Shown: positions 7,473 through 17,640, counted from the stretch's first letter. The stretch: DNA of 59,351 nt from Tenacibaculum ovolyticum DSM 18103 (GCF_000430545.1 NZ_AUMF01000023.1:1-59351); one strand, 5' to 3'. The notes: generated by a model not told the origin, from the sequence alone. A program made the numbers and translations.

Positions 7473-9896
7473 TTATTTTATAGTTAAGTAAATATTAGTT
7501 GCAGATTTATATCCTCCACATTTATCTATGTAGTTTATTGTTATAGTAACAAAATTATTTGTAAATGGTTTTAAAAGATCTGTAATATTTATAGGAGATA
7601 GCGGTGTGATTTTACCACTACAACCATTACTAAAGTCTTGATTTAAAACAATATTTCCATTAATGCTAAGTTCTAAAACATCATCTACAGAAACATTTCC
7701 TGTACTATCTTTAGTAGATGATAAGTACATGCTTTTACCTTCTGGTAACCAAACCATTTCTCTTGTGTTTGTGTAAAAAACACTAGGAGGATTTAAGTTT
7801 ACAGGAGTAGAAGTAATTTCTTTACCTAAAAAAATTACTGTTGTGTCTCTAACGTTTTTACTTTCTGTTGAAACATATACAATTTCAGGAATATCAGAGG
7901 TATTAGCATTTCGACCAGCAACAACACCAATATCTTTCCATTTATAAACCATATTAATTAAACCATTAAGATAACCACCTTCTGCATGATACCCAATATA
8001 ACCAGTGTCTGTGGTCATTAACCATGGTAATCTATTGGCATATAAATATTGTTTTGTATCATTACTTATATTGTTTTGTTGTATTTTAACTAGGCTATCT
8101 TCAGTTAATACATCAACAGGTAAATTTGCAGCCCACCATGCTGGTATTGGGTATTGACTATCTAAAAAGACTTTCTGGCAACTACCTGCATCAGATTGCC
8201 AAGGAATTCCCATCCATTTAGTTAAATCTCCAGGAGTTGTTTTCCATAACCAGCTTTCTTCATTAGATGGATCTAGAGATGCTTTCACATTATCTGTGTT
8301 CATTTGAAAACCAAAATCATTATAAAAAATAGCCGCTTGTTCTTCTTGTGTTGCCGATGCAATACGTATTTCTCTTAAACCAAAAAAGGAAGCACCTTCT
8401 TTGATATTTGTAAAAGTGAGTTTATTTTCAGCATACATTTGTTTATGTCGCATTGGCCATGTAAGTTCAACACCTGGATGAAAGCCACCACCGTATAATG
8501 TTTCTAAGACAGCTCTGGTCATTAATAAGGCACTTTTTGAAGGGTCTTTTGCAGCTTCTAAGTAGATGTTTTGATAGTAAAGTCCAATTTCATCCATAGA
8601 AGTGAAATTATTATTTAAGCTATTAAAGTTTCCATCTCTCCAACTTTTTAGTTGTTCATATAACATTGGTGGTATTGCAAACCATTGTGCAGGGCTACCT
8701 GGGTAATTGATACCATCACCTGGGTAAAAAGGATATTTTAAATCTTCTGTACCACTACCTAAATTGGTAATGTCAGTAGTACTTTTACTAGGGATAACTG
8801 GTTCATTAGTGTAACTATACCTTGGGTTTCTAAAAAGATTAAATATTTTTTCTCTTATAGGTTGTGCTTCTAATGAATTATTGAATAAAGATTTAAATTC
8901 AATAGCAGATAATTGATCTATAATTTCTCTGAAAGAAGGTGCTAAAAAATCACTTGCGTTTACCCATTGCATTCTGTATAATCTATACAAAACCGGAAAT
9001 ATTAAGCTAAAATCAGTACTATATCCTTCATTTGCAGTTCCGCAAATAAGATCATACATTGTAGAAATTGGCTGTATTTGCGGAGCGTAATCTGGTGGAG
9101 CAGTAGCAATCCAAGCAGCTGAAGTAGCATTGTTAAGTTTAAATGTTTGTCCATTTACGGTAACTTTGGCGGTAACACGGCCATCACATATATCATCATA
9201 CCAATTAGAGTTATCTGCAAAATCGGTATTTAAGTCAGAAGGGTTTAATGCTGCCGAAATACCATCTGCGGGGTAAAAAATTAAAGTCCCTTCGTCATAT
9301 TCAGCAGTTCCTAAACTTACATCTTTAGCTTCCGTTTTCATTGCTGTTGCAATTTTACTTTTCGCTTCAGTATCTTGAGGAAAAGGGAATTGGCCTCCAA
9401 TTTTTTGCTTTATGTTTTCAGAAGAAACAGTTACAGAAGAAGGACTATTTACAAGTTCTTTTCTAAAATTTTTATCACCAGAATTTATTAGTTTTTCGTT
9501 TAATACATTTGGATTTCTACGAGAAGTACTAATTCCTGGAGCAATTTTATCGTTGTAAAAAGTGTCGCTTAAGTTTTCATTATCAGTTTTAATAGAAAGA
9601 TCTAAACTGTTGTTAAAGTCATACCAAAAAGGTTTTTTATTAGCAACTTCAACAGTCCATTCTATTTGTGCGTTTTGTATTTCTAATTTGCGTATAGGAA
9701 TATCATTAGAATCACATTCATAAATATAAAAACGTTGTGCTTGTTTTTTAAGAGCACCATTTATGGTATGATATTCTTGATTAGTTTCAAAAAGATTAGC
9801 CCAAGGTACTTCAGGACTAAAAATAACATCTTCTTTATTTGCAGGTCCATTACCCATTCTTGCAATTCCTATTGAAGGATAGATTTTTAAATTCAT
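7473..9896 (-). CDS. LodA-like quinoprotein amino-acid oxidase
   Basis: An 807-aa protein with the LodA-family N-terminus (IYPSIGIARMGNG) and the conserved segments GGGFHPGVELTWP (469-481) and PWQSDAGSC (565-573). LodA-type enzymes oxidise amino acids (lysine 6-oxidase, glycine oxidase) with a cysteine tryptophylquinone cofactor, releasing ammonia and hydrogen peroxide, and are often antibacterial. Trp566 sits in the conserved WQ-D motif; Cys573 is near it, but I cannot decide from one sequence which Cys, if any, forms the crosslink. No signal peptide is seen. The LodB-like partner follows at 2 nt. The substrate is unknown. Confidence 0.82.
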   Translation of the reverse strand: MNLKIYPSIGIARMGNGPANKEDVIFSPEVPWANLFETNQEYHTINGALKKQAQRFYIYECDSNDIPIRKLEIQNAQIEWTVEVANKKPFWYDFNNSLDLSIKTDNENLSDTFYNDKIAPGISTSRRNPNVLNEKLINSGDKNFRKELVNSPSSVTVSSENIKQKIGGQFPFPQDTEAKSKIATAMKTEAKDVSLGTAEYDEGTLIFYPADGISAALNPSDLNTDFADNSNWYDDICDGRVTAKVTVNGQTFKLNNATSAAWIATAPPDYAPQIQPISTMYDLICGTANEGYSTDFSLIFPVLYRLYRMQWVNASDFLAPSFREIIDQLSAIEFKSLFNNSLEAQPIREKIFNLFRNPRYSYTNEPVIPSKSTTDITNLGSGTEDLKYPFYPGDGINYPGSPAQWFAIPPMLYEQLKSWRDGNFNSLNNNFTSMDEIGLYYQNIYLEAAKDPSKSALLMTRAVLETLYGGGFHPGVELTWPMRHKQMYAENKLTFTNIKEGASFFGLREIRIASATQEEQAAIFYNDFGFQMNTDNVKASLDPSNEESWLWKTTPGDLTKWMGIPWQSDAGSCQKVFLDSQYPIPAWWAANLPVDVLTEDSLVKIQQNNISNDTKQYLYANRLPWLMTTDTGYIGYHAEGGYLNGLINMVYKWKDIGVVAGRNANTSDIPEIVYVSTESKNVRDTTVIFLGKEITSTPVNLNPPSVFYTNTREMVWLPEGKSMYLSSTKDSTGNVSVDDVLELSINGNIVLNQDFSNGCSGKITPLSPINITDLLKPFTNNFVTITINYIDKCGGYKSATNIYLTIK

Positions 9897-10015
9897 AATA
9901 GTTTAAGTTTTAAGTTCATAAAAATTATACCATTAAAATTAGGGATAAGGAAGTTGACAATTTTAAAAAAAACCACGAGTGCCTTTTTTTTAGGAACAAG
10001 AGAGGTTTATTTTAA

Positions 10016-10789
10016 TTATAAAATGTAGGTGTATAAAATACGAATGCTAACAAATGCTATTAAAATAGCAGTTGCCTTTTTTAATTGAATAGGCTTTAGT
10101 AGTTTGTTACTCAATCTACTTCCTATTTGCCCCCCAATAAAAACAGTTATTAATAGTACAGAGGTTAAATTCCAATCAATAAAAAAATCAGGGTTGGTAT
10201 ATTGACCAATTAGCCCAGCAATAGAGTTTACTAAAATAAAGAAGCTTGCTGTAGCTGCGATTTTAGATGGCGTGTCCCAATGTATTAAATGAAGTAAAGG
10301 AGCTAAAAAAATACCACCTCCAATACCAACCATTCCAGAAATGAAACCAATGAAACCACCATATCCGGCATTTTTAGAGACACTTAAATTTGTAACATCT
10401 TGTTTAGATGAATTTAAATGTTTAGAAATCCACATTGTAATAGCCGCAAATAGTAAAGTAACTCCTAAAAGAATAAAAAAAAAGGTTTGATTAATGCGTA
10501 AATATCCACCTAAAAAAGCAAAAGGAGTGCTAAACAAAACTAGAGGGATAACCTTTTTCCAATTATACTTTTTATGATAAATATATATAAATACATTACC
10601 CGTAACTACTACGATATTACAAAATAATGAAATCGCCCTAATTTGTGAAAAAGCTAAACCAGTAAGTGCTAAAATTGCTAAATAGCTAGAACCCCCACCA
10701 AAACCGACTGAAGAATATAGAACGGCAACTGAAAAAAATAATAAAATAATATGCCAGTTATGTGTGAGTGTTTGTAGAAAAAAATCCAT
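10016..10789 (-). CDS. TauE/SafE-family (TSUP) sulfite/anion exporter
   Basis: A 257-aa membrane protein of about eight helices in two related halves, each opening with the TSUP glycine motif: GFGGGSSYLA (29-38) and GMVGIGGGIFLAP (about 151-163). This family exports or imports sulfite, sulfoacetate and other organosulfur or carboxylate anions. It is separated from the LodA-like gene by 119 nt and is divergent from acs, so it may be a separate unit. The substrate cannot be inferred. Confidence 0.85.
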   Translation of the reverse strand: MDFFLQTLTHNWHIILLFFSVAVLYSSVGFGGGSSYLAILALTGLAFSQIRAISLFCNIVVVTGNVFIYIYHKKYNWKKVIPLVLFSTPFAFLGGYLRINQTFFFILLGVTLLFAAITMWISKHLNSSKQDVTNLSVSKNAGYGGFIGFISGMVGIGGGIFLAPLLHLIHWDTPSKIAATASFFILVNSIAGLIGQYTNPDFFIDWNLTSVLLITVFIGGQIGSRLSNKLLKPIQLKKATAILIAFVSIRILYTYIL

Positions 10790-10899
10790 AGAAAACCGAA
10801 AATACTAAATTAGTCATTCTTAAAGTGTTGTTTGTAGAAAAAATAACCATAAATTTTAAAAAAGGTGTAAATTGTTACACTTAAAAATAAATTGAAATT

Positions 10900-12807
10900 A
10901 TGAGTAACTATCATATAAAGACTTTAGAAGAATATTTTCAGGTTTATAGAAAATCAGTACGAAACCCTGCGTTATTTTGGGAAGAAATTGCAGAAGAGCA
11001 CTTTGTATGGAGAAAAAAATGGAATACTGTTTTAGAGCATGATTTTTCAGAACCAAAAATAAAATGGTTTGAAGGAGCAAAACTAAATATTACAGAAAAT
11101 TGTATTGATCGACATCTAAGAATAAGAGGAGATAAAACAGCTATTTTATTCGAACCCAATAATCCTGATGAAAAAGCAGCGCATATTTCATATAAAGAAT
11201 TACACAAACGAGTTTGTAAATTTGCTAATGTTTTAAAAGAGAACGGAATTAATAAAGGTGATAGAGTTTGCATTTATTTACCTATGATTCCTGAATTAGC
11301 AGTTTCGGTATTAGCTTGTGCAAGAATAGGAGCTGTACATTCAGTTGTATTTGCAGGATTTTCTTCAGCTGCTTTATCAACTAGAATAAACGATTGTGAA
11401 GCAAAAATGGTGATTACTTCAGATGGATCTTTCCGTGGGAAAAAAACAATCGATTTAAAAGGAATTGTAGATGAAGCTTTAAATGATTGTGAATGTATTG
11501 AAACAGTTTTGGTTGTTAAAAGAATAAATACAACCATTCAAATGAAAGAAGGTAGAGATAAATGGTTGCAACCATTATTAAACGAAGCTTCAGAAATATG
11601 TGAACCAGAAATAATGGATGCGGAAGACCCGTTATTTATTTTATACACCTCTGGATCAACCGGAAGTCCGAAAGGAATGTTACATACCACAGCAGGTTAT
11701 ATGATTTATACGGCATATACCTTTAAAAATGTTTTTAATTATAAAGAAAACGATGTGTATTGGTGTACAGCAGATATTGGTTGGATTACTGGGCATAGTT
11801 ATATCGTATATGGTCCGTTAGCAAACGGAGCAACGACAGTATTATTTGAAGGAGTACCAAGTTACCCTGATTTTGGGAGGTTTTGGGAAATTATAGAAAA
11901 GCATAAAGTAAGTCAATTTTATACTGCACCTACAGCAATTAGAGCTTTAGCAAAAGAAAAGTTAGAATTTGTAGATGCCCATGACTTATCATCTTTAAAA
12001 GTTTTAGGTACCGTTGGTGAACCAATAAACGAAGAAGCATGGCATTGGTATAATGATAATGTAGGTAAGAAAAAAAGTCCTATTGTAGATACTTGGTGGC
12101 AAACAGAAACTGGCGGAATGATGATTTCTCCAATACCTTATATAACGCCAACAAAACCAACCTACGCAACTTTACCATTGCCAGGAATACAGTTAGCATT
12201 AATGGATGAGAATGGGCAAGAAATAAAAGGAAATCAAGTTGATGGACGTTTGTGTGTTAAATCTCCATGGCCAGGAATGGCAAGAACTATATGGGGAAAT
12301 CATCAACGTTATAAAGAAACCTATTTTTCTGCTTTTAAAGACAAGTATTTTACTGGTGACGGTGCACTTAGAGATGAGGTAGGATATTATAGAATTACAG
12401 GAAGGGTAGATGATGTAATTATTGTTTCTGGTCATAATTTAGGTACGGCACCAATAGAAGATGCTGTTAATGAACATCCTGCTGTGGCAGAAAGTGCTAT
12501 TGTTGGTTTTCCTCACGATGTAAAAGGAAATGCATTGTACGGGTATGTAATACTAAAAGATGTTGGTGAAGGTAGAAACCATGATAATTTACGAAAAGAA
12601 ATAAATCAAATAATAACAGAACATATAGGTCCAATTGCTAAATTAAATAAAATTCAATTTACAATAGGTTTACCTAAAACACGATCGGGTAAAATTATGC
12701 GTCGTATCTTGCGTAAAATTGCGCATAACGAATTGGATAATTTAGGAGATGTTTCTACTTTGTTAAACCCTGAAGTTGTGCAAGATATTATTGATAATAG
12801 ATTGTAA
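10900..12807 (+). CDS. acs: Acetyl-CoA synthetase
   Basis: A 635-aa AMP-forming acetate-CoA ligase of normal length. It has the acetyl-CoA synthetase N-terminal cap (FWEEIAEEHFVWRKKW), the AMP-binding P-loop YTSGSTGSPKG (about 248-258), the WCTADIGWITGHSY core and the C-terminal RSGKIMRR lysine that is acetylated in Acs. It converts acetate, ATP and CoA to acetyl-CoA in the cytoplasm, feeding the TCA cycle. A Crp/Fnr-type regulator follows 6 nt downstream in the same transcript, which suggests local control. The related propionyl- or acetoacetyl-CoA ligases are possible but less likely. Confidence 0.9.
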   Translation: MSNYHIKTLEEYFQVYRKSVRNPALFWEEIAEEHFVWRKKWNTVLEHDFSEPKIKWFEGAKLNITENCIDRHLRIRGDKTAILFEPNNPDEKAAHISYKELHKRVCKFANVLKENGINKGDRVCIYLPMIPELAVSVLACARIGAVHSVVFAGFSSAALSTRINDCEAKMVITSDGSFRGKKTIDLKGIVDEALNDCECIETVLVVKRINTTIQMKEGRDKWLQPLLNEASEICEPEIMDAEDPLFILYTSGSTGSPKGMLHTTAGYMIYTAYTFKNVFNYKENDVYWCTADIGWITGHSYIVYGPLANGATTVLFEGVPSYPDFGRFWEIIEKHKVSQFYTAPTAIRALAKEKLEFVDAHDLSSLKVLGTVGEPINEEAWHWYNDNVGKKKSPIVDTWWQTETGGMMISPIPYITPTKPTYATLPLPGIQLALMDENGQEIKGNQVDGRLCVKSPWPGMARTIWGNHQRYKETYFSAFKDKYFTGDGALRDEVGYYRITGRVDDVIIVSGHNLGTAPIEDAVNEHPAVAESAIVGFPHDVKGNALYGYVILKDVGEGRNHDNLRKEINQIITEHIGPIAKLNKIQFTIGLPKTRSGKIMRRILRKIAHNELDNLGDVSTLLNPEVVQDIIDNRL

Positions 12808-12813
12808 CGAAAC

Positions 12814-13392
12814 ATGAGTATTGTAAATATTAGAACTTATCTAGAAAAATCACTTTTGATTAACGATAGTGATTGGGAATTTTTTACCTCTAGATTAGTA
12901 CTAAGAAAAGTGAAAAAACGCACAAAACTATTAGAAGTAGGAGAAATAGAAAATTATATTTCTTTTATAGATAAAGGAATTGTGCGTTTTTTTATACCAA
13001 AAGAAGATAAAGAAAAGGAAATTACCTTTGGATTTTGTTTTAGTGATGAGTTTATAAGTGCTTATGATTCTTTTTTAACACAATCTCCTTCATTATACGA
13101 GTTAGAAACACTTACAGATGTAGAAATGTGGAGTATGTCGTATGAAGATTTACAAGAAGTATACAAAGAAACTAGTATTGGAAACGCATTAGGACGACTA
13201 TCTTCAGAACGACTGTATTTAATAAAGTCTAAAAGAGAGCAATCGTTGTTAAATGAAACTGCAGAACAACGTTACCTTAAATTATTTGATGAGCGACCAA
13301 AGCTAATTAAAGAAATTCCATTAAAGTATATCGCATCCTACATAGGAGTTACAGCACAGGCTTTAAGTAGAATTAGAAAACGAATTACTTAA
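12814..13392 (+). CDS. Crp/Fnr-family transcriptional regulator
   Basis: A 192-aa protein with an N-terminal cyclic-nucleotide-binding-like beta roll (about 20-120) and a C-terminal segment ending PLKYIASYIGVTAQALSRIRKRI, the recognition helix pattern of the short Bacteroidota Crp-type regulators. The residues that contact cAMP in E. coli Crp are not evident, so the ligand is unknown. It lies 6 nt after acs and 59 nt before the desaturase gene, and may tune acetate or lipid metabolism; that link is inferred from position only. Confidence 0.8.
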   Translation: MSIVNIRTYLEKSLLINDSDWEFFTSRLVLRKVKKRTKLLEVGEIENYISFIDKGIVRFFIPKEDKEKEITFGFCFSDEFISAYDSFLTQSPSLYELETLTDVEMWSMSYEDLQEVYKETSIGNALGRLSSERLYLIKSKREQSLLNETAEQRYLKLFDERPKLIKEIPLKYIASYIGVTAQALSRIRKRIT

Positions 13393-13451
13393 CTTAGGTT
13401 CATTTTTTTTGCGATACTAAAATTGGTTCTTTGTAAACTAAATTTACAAGA

Positions 13452-14177
13452 ATGACAGTAGTAGTTTTTATGATTATTTTATGGTATTCAGGGTTGTTTT
13501 TTCAAACTTTTTTTTTACATAGATATTCAGCACATCAAACCTTTACCATGTCTAAATTTGGTGAAAAAGCATGTTTTTTCTTAACATGGTTAACACAAGG
13601 ATCAAACTATTTAAGTGCTTATGGTTATGGTGTAATGCATAGATTACATCATGCTTATGCTGATACAGAGAAAGATCCACACTCACCAAAGTATGATGAG
13701 AATCTTTTTAAAATGATGTGGCGTACTAAAAATATTTATCAAGATATAAATAACAATAGAATTGCAATAGAAGATAAATTTACTAAAAACGTACCGCAGT
13801 GGAAGAGTTTTGACAGCTTTGCGAGTTCTAAACTATCCAGGTTGGCTTGGGGAGCCCTATATGTGGTGTTCTTTGCCTTTTTTGCTACTGCTTGGTGGCA
13901 ATGGTTATTTTTACCAGTTGCTTTTTTAATGGCGCCAATACACGGTGTAATAATTAATTGGTTTGCTCACATTTATGGTTATGTAAATTTTAAAGTAAGT
14001 GATACCTCTAAAAATTTATTACCATTCGATTTTTTAATGATGGGAGAAGGGTACCATAATAACCATCATGCCCACGGAGGTCGAGCAAACTTTGGAGGTG
14101 TAAGATGGCATGAAATCGATGTTACTTATTGTATAATGGTTGTTTTAGATAAGATGAAACTAATTAAACTTAAATAA
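13452..14177 (+). CDS. Membrane fatty acid (acyl-CoA) desaturase
   Basis: A 241-aa membrane di-iron desaturase. The three histidine boxes are present: HRYSAH (23-28), HRLHHAYAD (about 62-70) and HNNHHAHGG (about 203-211). Such enzymes introduce a cis double bond into acyl chains using oxygen, adjusting membrane fluidity. It is shorter than eukaryote-type desaturases but matches compact Bacteroidota members. Its 3' end overlaps the convergent response-regulator gene by 8 nt. Confidence 0.87.
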   Translation: MTVVVFMIILWYSGLFFQTFFLHRYSAHQTFTMSKFGEKACFFLTWLTQGSNYLSAYGYGVMHRLHHAYADTEKDPHSPKYDENLFKMMWRTKNIYQDINNNRIAIEDKFTKNVPQWKSFDSFASSKLSRLAWGALYVVFFAFFATAWWQWLFLPVAFLMAPIHGVIINWFAHIYGYVNFKVSDTSKNLLPFDFLMMGEGYHNNHHAHGGRANFGGVRWHEIDVTYCIMVVLDKMKLIKLK

Positions 14178-14853
14178 AACCTTTATCTCTGGCTATTAAA
14201 ATTAAATCTTTATCATCAGAACTGTTAACACCAAAAAGTTGTTTTATATGACGTTTTCTTTTTTCAATAGCAGTAATCGATAAGGGCACATTATTAGGTA
14301 AATCTTTCATTCGAGTACCTATTGATAATTCATAAATAATTTTTCTATCAATATCATCAATTAAGTAATCATTAGTAACTTGACTTCGAAGAAGCTTCAT
14401 TATTGTTTTACTATAATAAGGAGGTTCATTAATAACGTCTTGTATAGCGGTAACTAATTCTTGTGGAGTAATGTCGTTTTTAACAAGAAAACCATCAGGG
14501 TTTATGTTTTTTAAAATACTATGTACTCTATAATTATCATTAAATGTAGTAGAAACTATTATTTTAGCATCAGGTAACATTTTATTAATTAATAAGCCTA
14601 AATCTTCACCAGATAATATTTTACCATCTGCAGAAGCAGGAAGCCTCATGTCTAAAAAAATGATATCAACATTTTTAAGTGATTCAGCGCACTCTTTAAT
14701 AAAAGCAAAGGCAGTGTCACAATCATGGGCAACAGACACATCAAACGAAATGTTTTCATTCTGCTGGTCTATGTAGGTAAAAGCACTTTTATAGGCTTCA
14801 GAAATTAATGGATGATCATCAATAATTAAAGCAGTGTATTTTTTATCTGTCAT
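14170..14853 (-). CDS. LuxR/NarL-type response regulator
   Basis: A 227-aa two-component regulator: receiver domain with acidic pocket IIDDH (10-14), phospho-acceptor Asp68 in IIFLDMRLP and Lys in FLVKND, then a C-terminal LuxR-like HTH (LSITAIEKRKRHIKQLFG). Start overlaps the last base of the kinase gene, so the two are translated together. The DNA-binding domain is somewhat divergent from classic LuxR. Targets are unknown. Confidence 0.85.
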   Translation of the reverse strand: MTDKKYTALIIDDHPLISEAYKSAFTYIDQQNENISFDVSVAHDCDTAFAFIKECAESLKNVDIIFLDMRLPASADGKILSGEDLGLLINKMLPDAKIIVSTTFNDNYRVHSILKNINPDGFLVKNDITPQELVTAIQDVINEPPYYSKTIMKLLRSQVTNDYLIDDIDRKIIYELSIGTRMKDLPNNVPLSITAIEKRKRHIKQLFGVNSSDDKDLILIARDKGFI

Positions 14854-16868
14854 TACTCAAATTTATAAGGTATTTTAATAATAAGTGAAGTTCCTTTGCT
14901 TAGTTCTGATAAAAATTCAACAGAACCGTTTAATTTTTTTACTCTCGACTTAATATTTTTTATACCAATTCCTTTTTTTCCTTTTTTAGAATTAAAACCA
15001 ACACCATTATCTTTTAACTCGATAATAATATGTTGATCATCTTTTGAAAAAGCTAAAGTAACCTTTTCTGCTTTTGCATGCTTAAGAATGTTCTGAAGAG
15101 CTTCTTGTATAATACGATATATATTTGCTTTTATAACCTCATTTGTTGTTTTCCATGAAATTTCGTTATCTATATTAAATTCATAAGTAAAATCTCCGAG
15201 TTCGCTTTTATCTTTTAAAAGTTGTGTTATTATAAAGGTAAAGTTAACCGTGTCACTATTAAAATTATCATTTAACTTATGAGAAACATCCCTAATTTCT
15301 TTTTCAATGTCTTGTAGTTCATTTAAAAGAGATTGATGTTTTTCTAAAACATCATCGTCTCCTTTAATGTTTAAAAAACCTAAGCCAAAACGAGTTCCAA
15401 AAAGTTTCCCCAATACACCGTCATGTAATTCTTCAGATATTCTATTACGTTCTTTAACCTTTTCTTCTTCTAGTTTAGCTTTTTGCTGAAGCGTTAAAAT
15501 ATACACCTCTTCATTTGCTTTTTGTTGCTCACTTTCTAATTGAAGTTTTTCATTTTTTACTTTTTGTACGCGTAAGAAATATAATAAGCTTAAAATAAGT
15601 ATTCCTGCAATACTCGTAACTATTATCCAAATTTGTTGTTGGTTTAAGCGTTCGGTTTCTTCAATATATTCATCAGTCTCAAACTCTATGCGCGTAAATT
15701 TGTTTTGAGTTCTTCGCTCAGTACTAATCAAACTATCGTTAAAGACTATATAGCGATCTAAATGTTTTTTAGCATTTTTTGTATCTAGGTTTGCTAATTG
15801 CTTAAGGGTAGTTAAATAATCTCCTCCGTTTTTTATTTTCTTGGCTAAAGTGTTTGCTTCTTTGGCATATTTTAAAGCGTTTATAGTGTCTTTTTTGTAT
15901 TTATAATAATAAGAAATATGAATTTTAGAACTAACAATACCTGCTTTATTTATCATACTATCTCTTATATGTAAAGCTGTAAAAAAGTCTCTTTTAATAT
16001 TGAGTGTGTCAGATAGTAATAATTTACAGTATGCTTTATTATTAAGCACCCTAGCATATTGATCTTTCTTTAATTTTTTTGTTTTAAGTTCTTTATTATA
16101 ATATATAAGAGCAGTTTTAAATTCTTTTTTCTTTAAATAAACATTCCCTATATTATTGTATATTCCAATATAATTTTTTTCTTTAATTTTTTTAGATATT
16201 TTATTATAATATTTTATTGCTTTAGAGTAGTACTCTACGGCTTTGTCATATTCTTTGATGTCATGCTGTAATAAGCCAAGATGATTATAGGAATCATAAA
16301 GTCTTTCATGATTATTTAATTCTTTAAATAATTCAATAACTTTTATATTTAAAATTTCACTACCAATATAATCTTTATAGTAGCCTTTTATGCGTGTCAT
16401 TCCCCATAAAACAGAAGAGGCTTCTTTCTTGTGATTTTCTTTTATGAATATTTGATAAGCTTTATTAAAATGAAAATAAGCTTTATCATATATTTCTAAA
16501 TTTATATAATAAGAAGCATAATTCCAATGAGTATCTCCAATGGCATAGGTGTGCTTATTTTTTATGGCTGAGTTTAAAGCTATTTTATTTACTTTAAAAA
16601 AAGAGGTAGTATCTTTTAATTCATAAAACTCATAGGCAATAGAGCTTAGTTCTAAAGGGAGTTGTTTGTTGTTATTTGTAATATAATTATAAGATTTTAT
16701 TAAAAGATTAGACCTTGAAGTACTATCGAGTTTTTTATTTTTAGCTTTTTTTATCCAAATTTTAATACTGTCATTTTGAAATTTAAAATACTTGGAAGTT
16801 GAAAAACACAATTGATTTCCTATAGATAGGAAAAATATAAAAAGAGCAATTTTTTTGATAGATTTCAA
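14853..16868 (-). CDS. TPR sensor histidine kinase (HisKA_3 type)
   Basis: A 671-aa membrane kinase: signal peptide (about 1-24), a periplasmic array of TPR-like helical repeats (about 45-390), one transmembrane helix at 413-432, a coiled coil, the HisKA_3 dimerisation helix with phospho-acceptor His482 in RISEELHDG, and a C-terminal GHKL ATPase (QEALQNILKHAKAE, then GIGIKNIKSRV). This is the common Bacteroidota arrangement in which TPRs sense an unknown periplasmic signal and the kinase drives its LuxR-type partner, encoded with 1-nt overlap downstream. Confidence 0.87.
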   Translation of the reverse strand: MKSIKKIALFIFFLSIGNQLCFSTSKYFKFQNDSIKIWIKKAKNKKLDSTSRSNLLIKSYNYITNNNKQLPLELSSIAYEFYELKDTTSFFKVNKIALNSAIKNKHTYAIGDTHWNYASYYINLEIYDKAYFHFNKAYQIFIKENHKKEASSVLWGMTRIKGYYKDYIGSEILNIKVIELFKELNNHERLYDSYNHLGLLQHDIKEYDKAVEYYSKAIKYYNKISKKIKEKNYIGIYNNIGNVYLKKKEFKTALIYYNKELKTKKLKKDQYARVLNNKAYCKLLLSDTLNIKRDFFTALHIRDSMINKAGIVSSKIHISYYYKYKKDTINALKYAKEANTLAKKIKNGGDYLTTLKQLANLDTKNAKKHLDRYIVFNDSLISTERRTQNKFTRIEFETDEYIEETERLNQQQIWIIVTSIAGILILSLLYFLRVQKVKNEKLQLESEQQKANEEVYILTLQQKAKLEEEKVKERNRISEELHDGVLGKLFGTRFGLGFLNIKGDDDVLEKHQSLLNELQDIEKEIRDVSHKLNDNFNSDTVNFTFIITQLLKDKSELGDFTYEFNIDNEISWKTTNEVIKANIYRIIQEALQNILKHAKAEKVTLAFSKDDQHIIIELKDNGVGFNSKKGKKGIGIKNIKSRVKKLNGSVEFLSELSKGTSLIIKIPYKFE

Positions 16869-16891
16869 TAGTTGATTATTTTAAGCAAATC

Positions 16892-16925
16892 TAAAAAAAA
16901 AGCCCTTAACATTTGTTAAAGGCTT
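16892..16925 (-). terminator. Terminator after the small lipoprotein gene
   Basis: On the minus strand AAGCCTTTAACAAATGTTAAGGGCTT followed by a T run, 17 nt beyond the stop of the 69-aa lipoprotein. Confidence 0.75.
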
Positions 16926-16941
16926 GTATTTATAAAAGAAG

Positions 16942-17151
16942 TTAGTTTCCTTTACTACCATTACTGCTTCCACCATCACCATCATCACCAGTATCAAGAT
17001 TATTCAGAGTATCGATTCCTCCAGAAATTAGTTCTGTATTTTGAGTTTTAGTTTCAGGAACTAAATCTTCAGTTAGGTCAGTACAACTTGTACTTAAAAG
17101 AATTAATAGAGTAATTATTAACGTATATTTTATAGTTTTTAAAGTTTTCAT
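16942..17151 (-). CDS. Small predicted lipoprotein
   Basis: A 69-aa secreted lipoprotein: signal peptide and lipobox LSTSC (Cys23), then a short low-complexity acidic and glycine/serine-rich tail (GDDGDGGSSNGSKGN). It has its own terminator and lies upstream of the sensor kinase on the same strand, with the terminator in between. No domain is recognised. It could be a surface-exposed small protein or a ligand for the TPR kinase; nothing in the sequence decides this. Confidence 0.6.
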   Translation of the reverse strand: MKTLKTIKYTLIITLLILLSTSCTDLTEDLVPETKTQNTELISGGIDTLNNLDTGDDGDGGSSNGSKGN

Positions 17152-17433
17152 AATTTTAGTTTTTAAAATTTGACAATAGTTTTCCTTGCCGCATTTGCAG
17201 CTATTACAGTATCGAAATGTTTTTTTCGATGTCTATGTCTTGGTTAAATCAAGACAATAGTTTTCTAGCCCAAGTATTTTGGGTAGTTGTAGAATTGGAT
17301 TGCTATTTAACATCAATCCGTGAAGACTCATTACTGTTAAGGCCTATTGAGTACAACAGACTTCATGAATTCTACTTTGTCATAAATAAAGGAAGCGTTT
17401 GTGATTTTTAATGAACGCTAGTTGATTGTAGTT

Positions 17434-17541
17434 CTAAAATAGTAACATCATTTGAGTTAATGTGACTGTTTTTAGGAAGCGTACTGATTTACTTAGTAAA
17501 CGTTCCGTTTCATTTAGTTTATGCAATTTTATCTTTTTCAT
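17434..17541 (-). CDS. Micro-ORF, 35 aa
   Basis: A minus-strand frame starting MKKIKLHKLNETERLLSK. The N-terminus resembles the Lys/Leu-rich leaders (KLxKLNE) of Bacteroidota peptide precursors, but no GG cleavage site or core peptide follows and the frame ends at MMLLF. A weak promoter (TTG, 20 nt, TATCTTAA) lies upstream. It may be a decayed precursor or chance. Confidence 0.25.
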   Translation of the reverse strand: MKKIKLHKLNETERLLSKSVRFLKTVTLTQMMLLF

Positions 17542-17640
17542 AATTTTTCATTTTTTAGCTTCATTAAGATAGTGAAAAATAACGAATTATGCAAGTTTTT
17601 TAACATATAGATGATGCTTAATCACCTTTTTGTTAAAAAC

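Noticed and set aside
17217..17411. 64-aa plus-strand frame
   Set aside because: No promoter, no recognisable domain, odd composition; it lies in plainly noncoding DNA.
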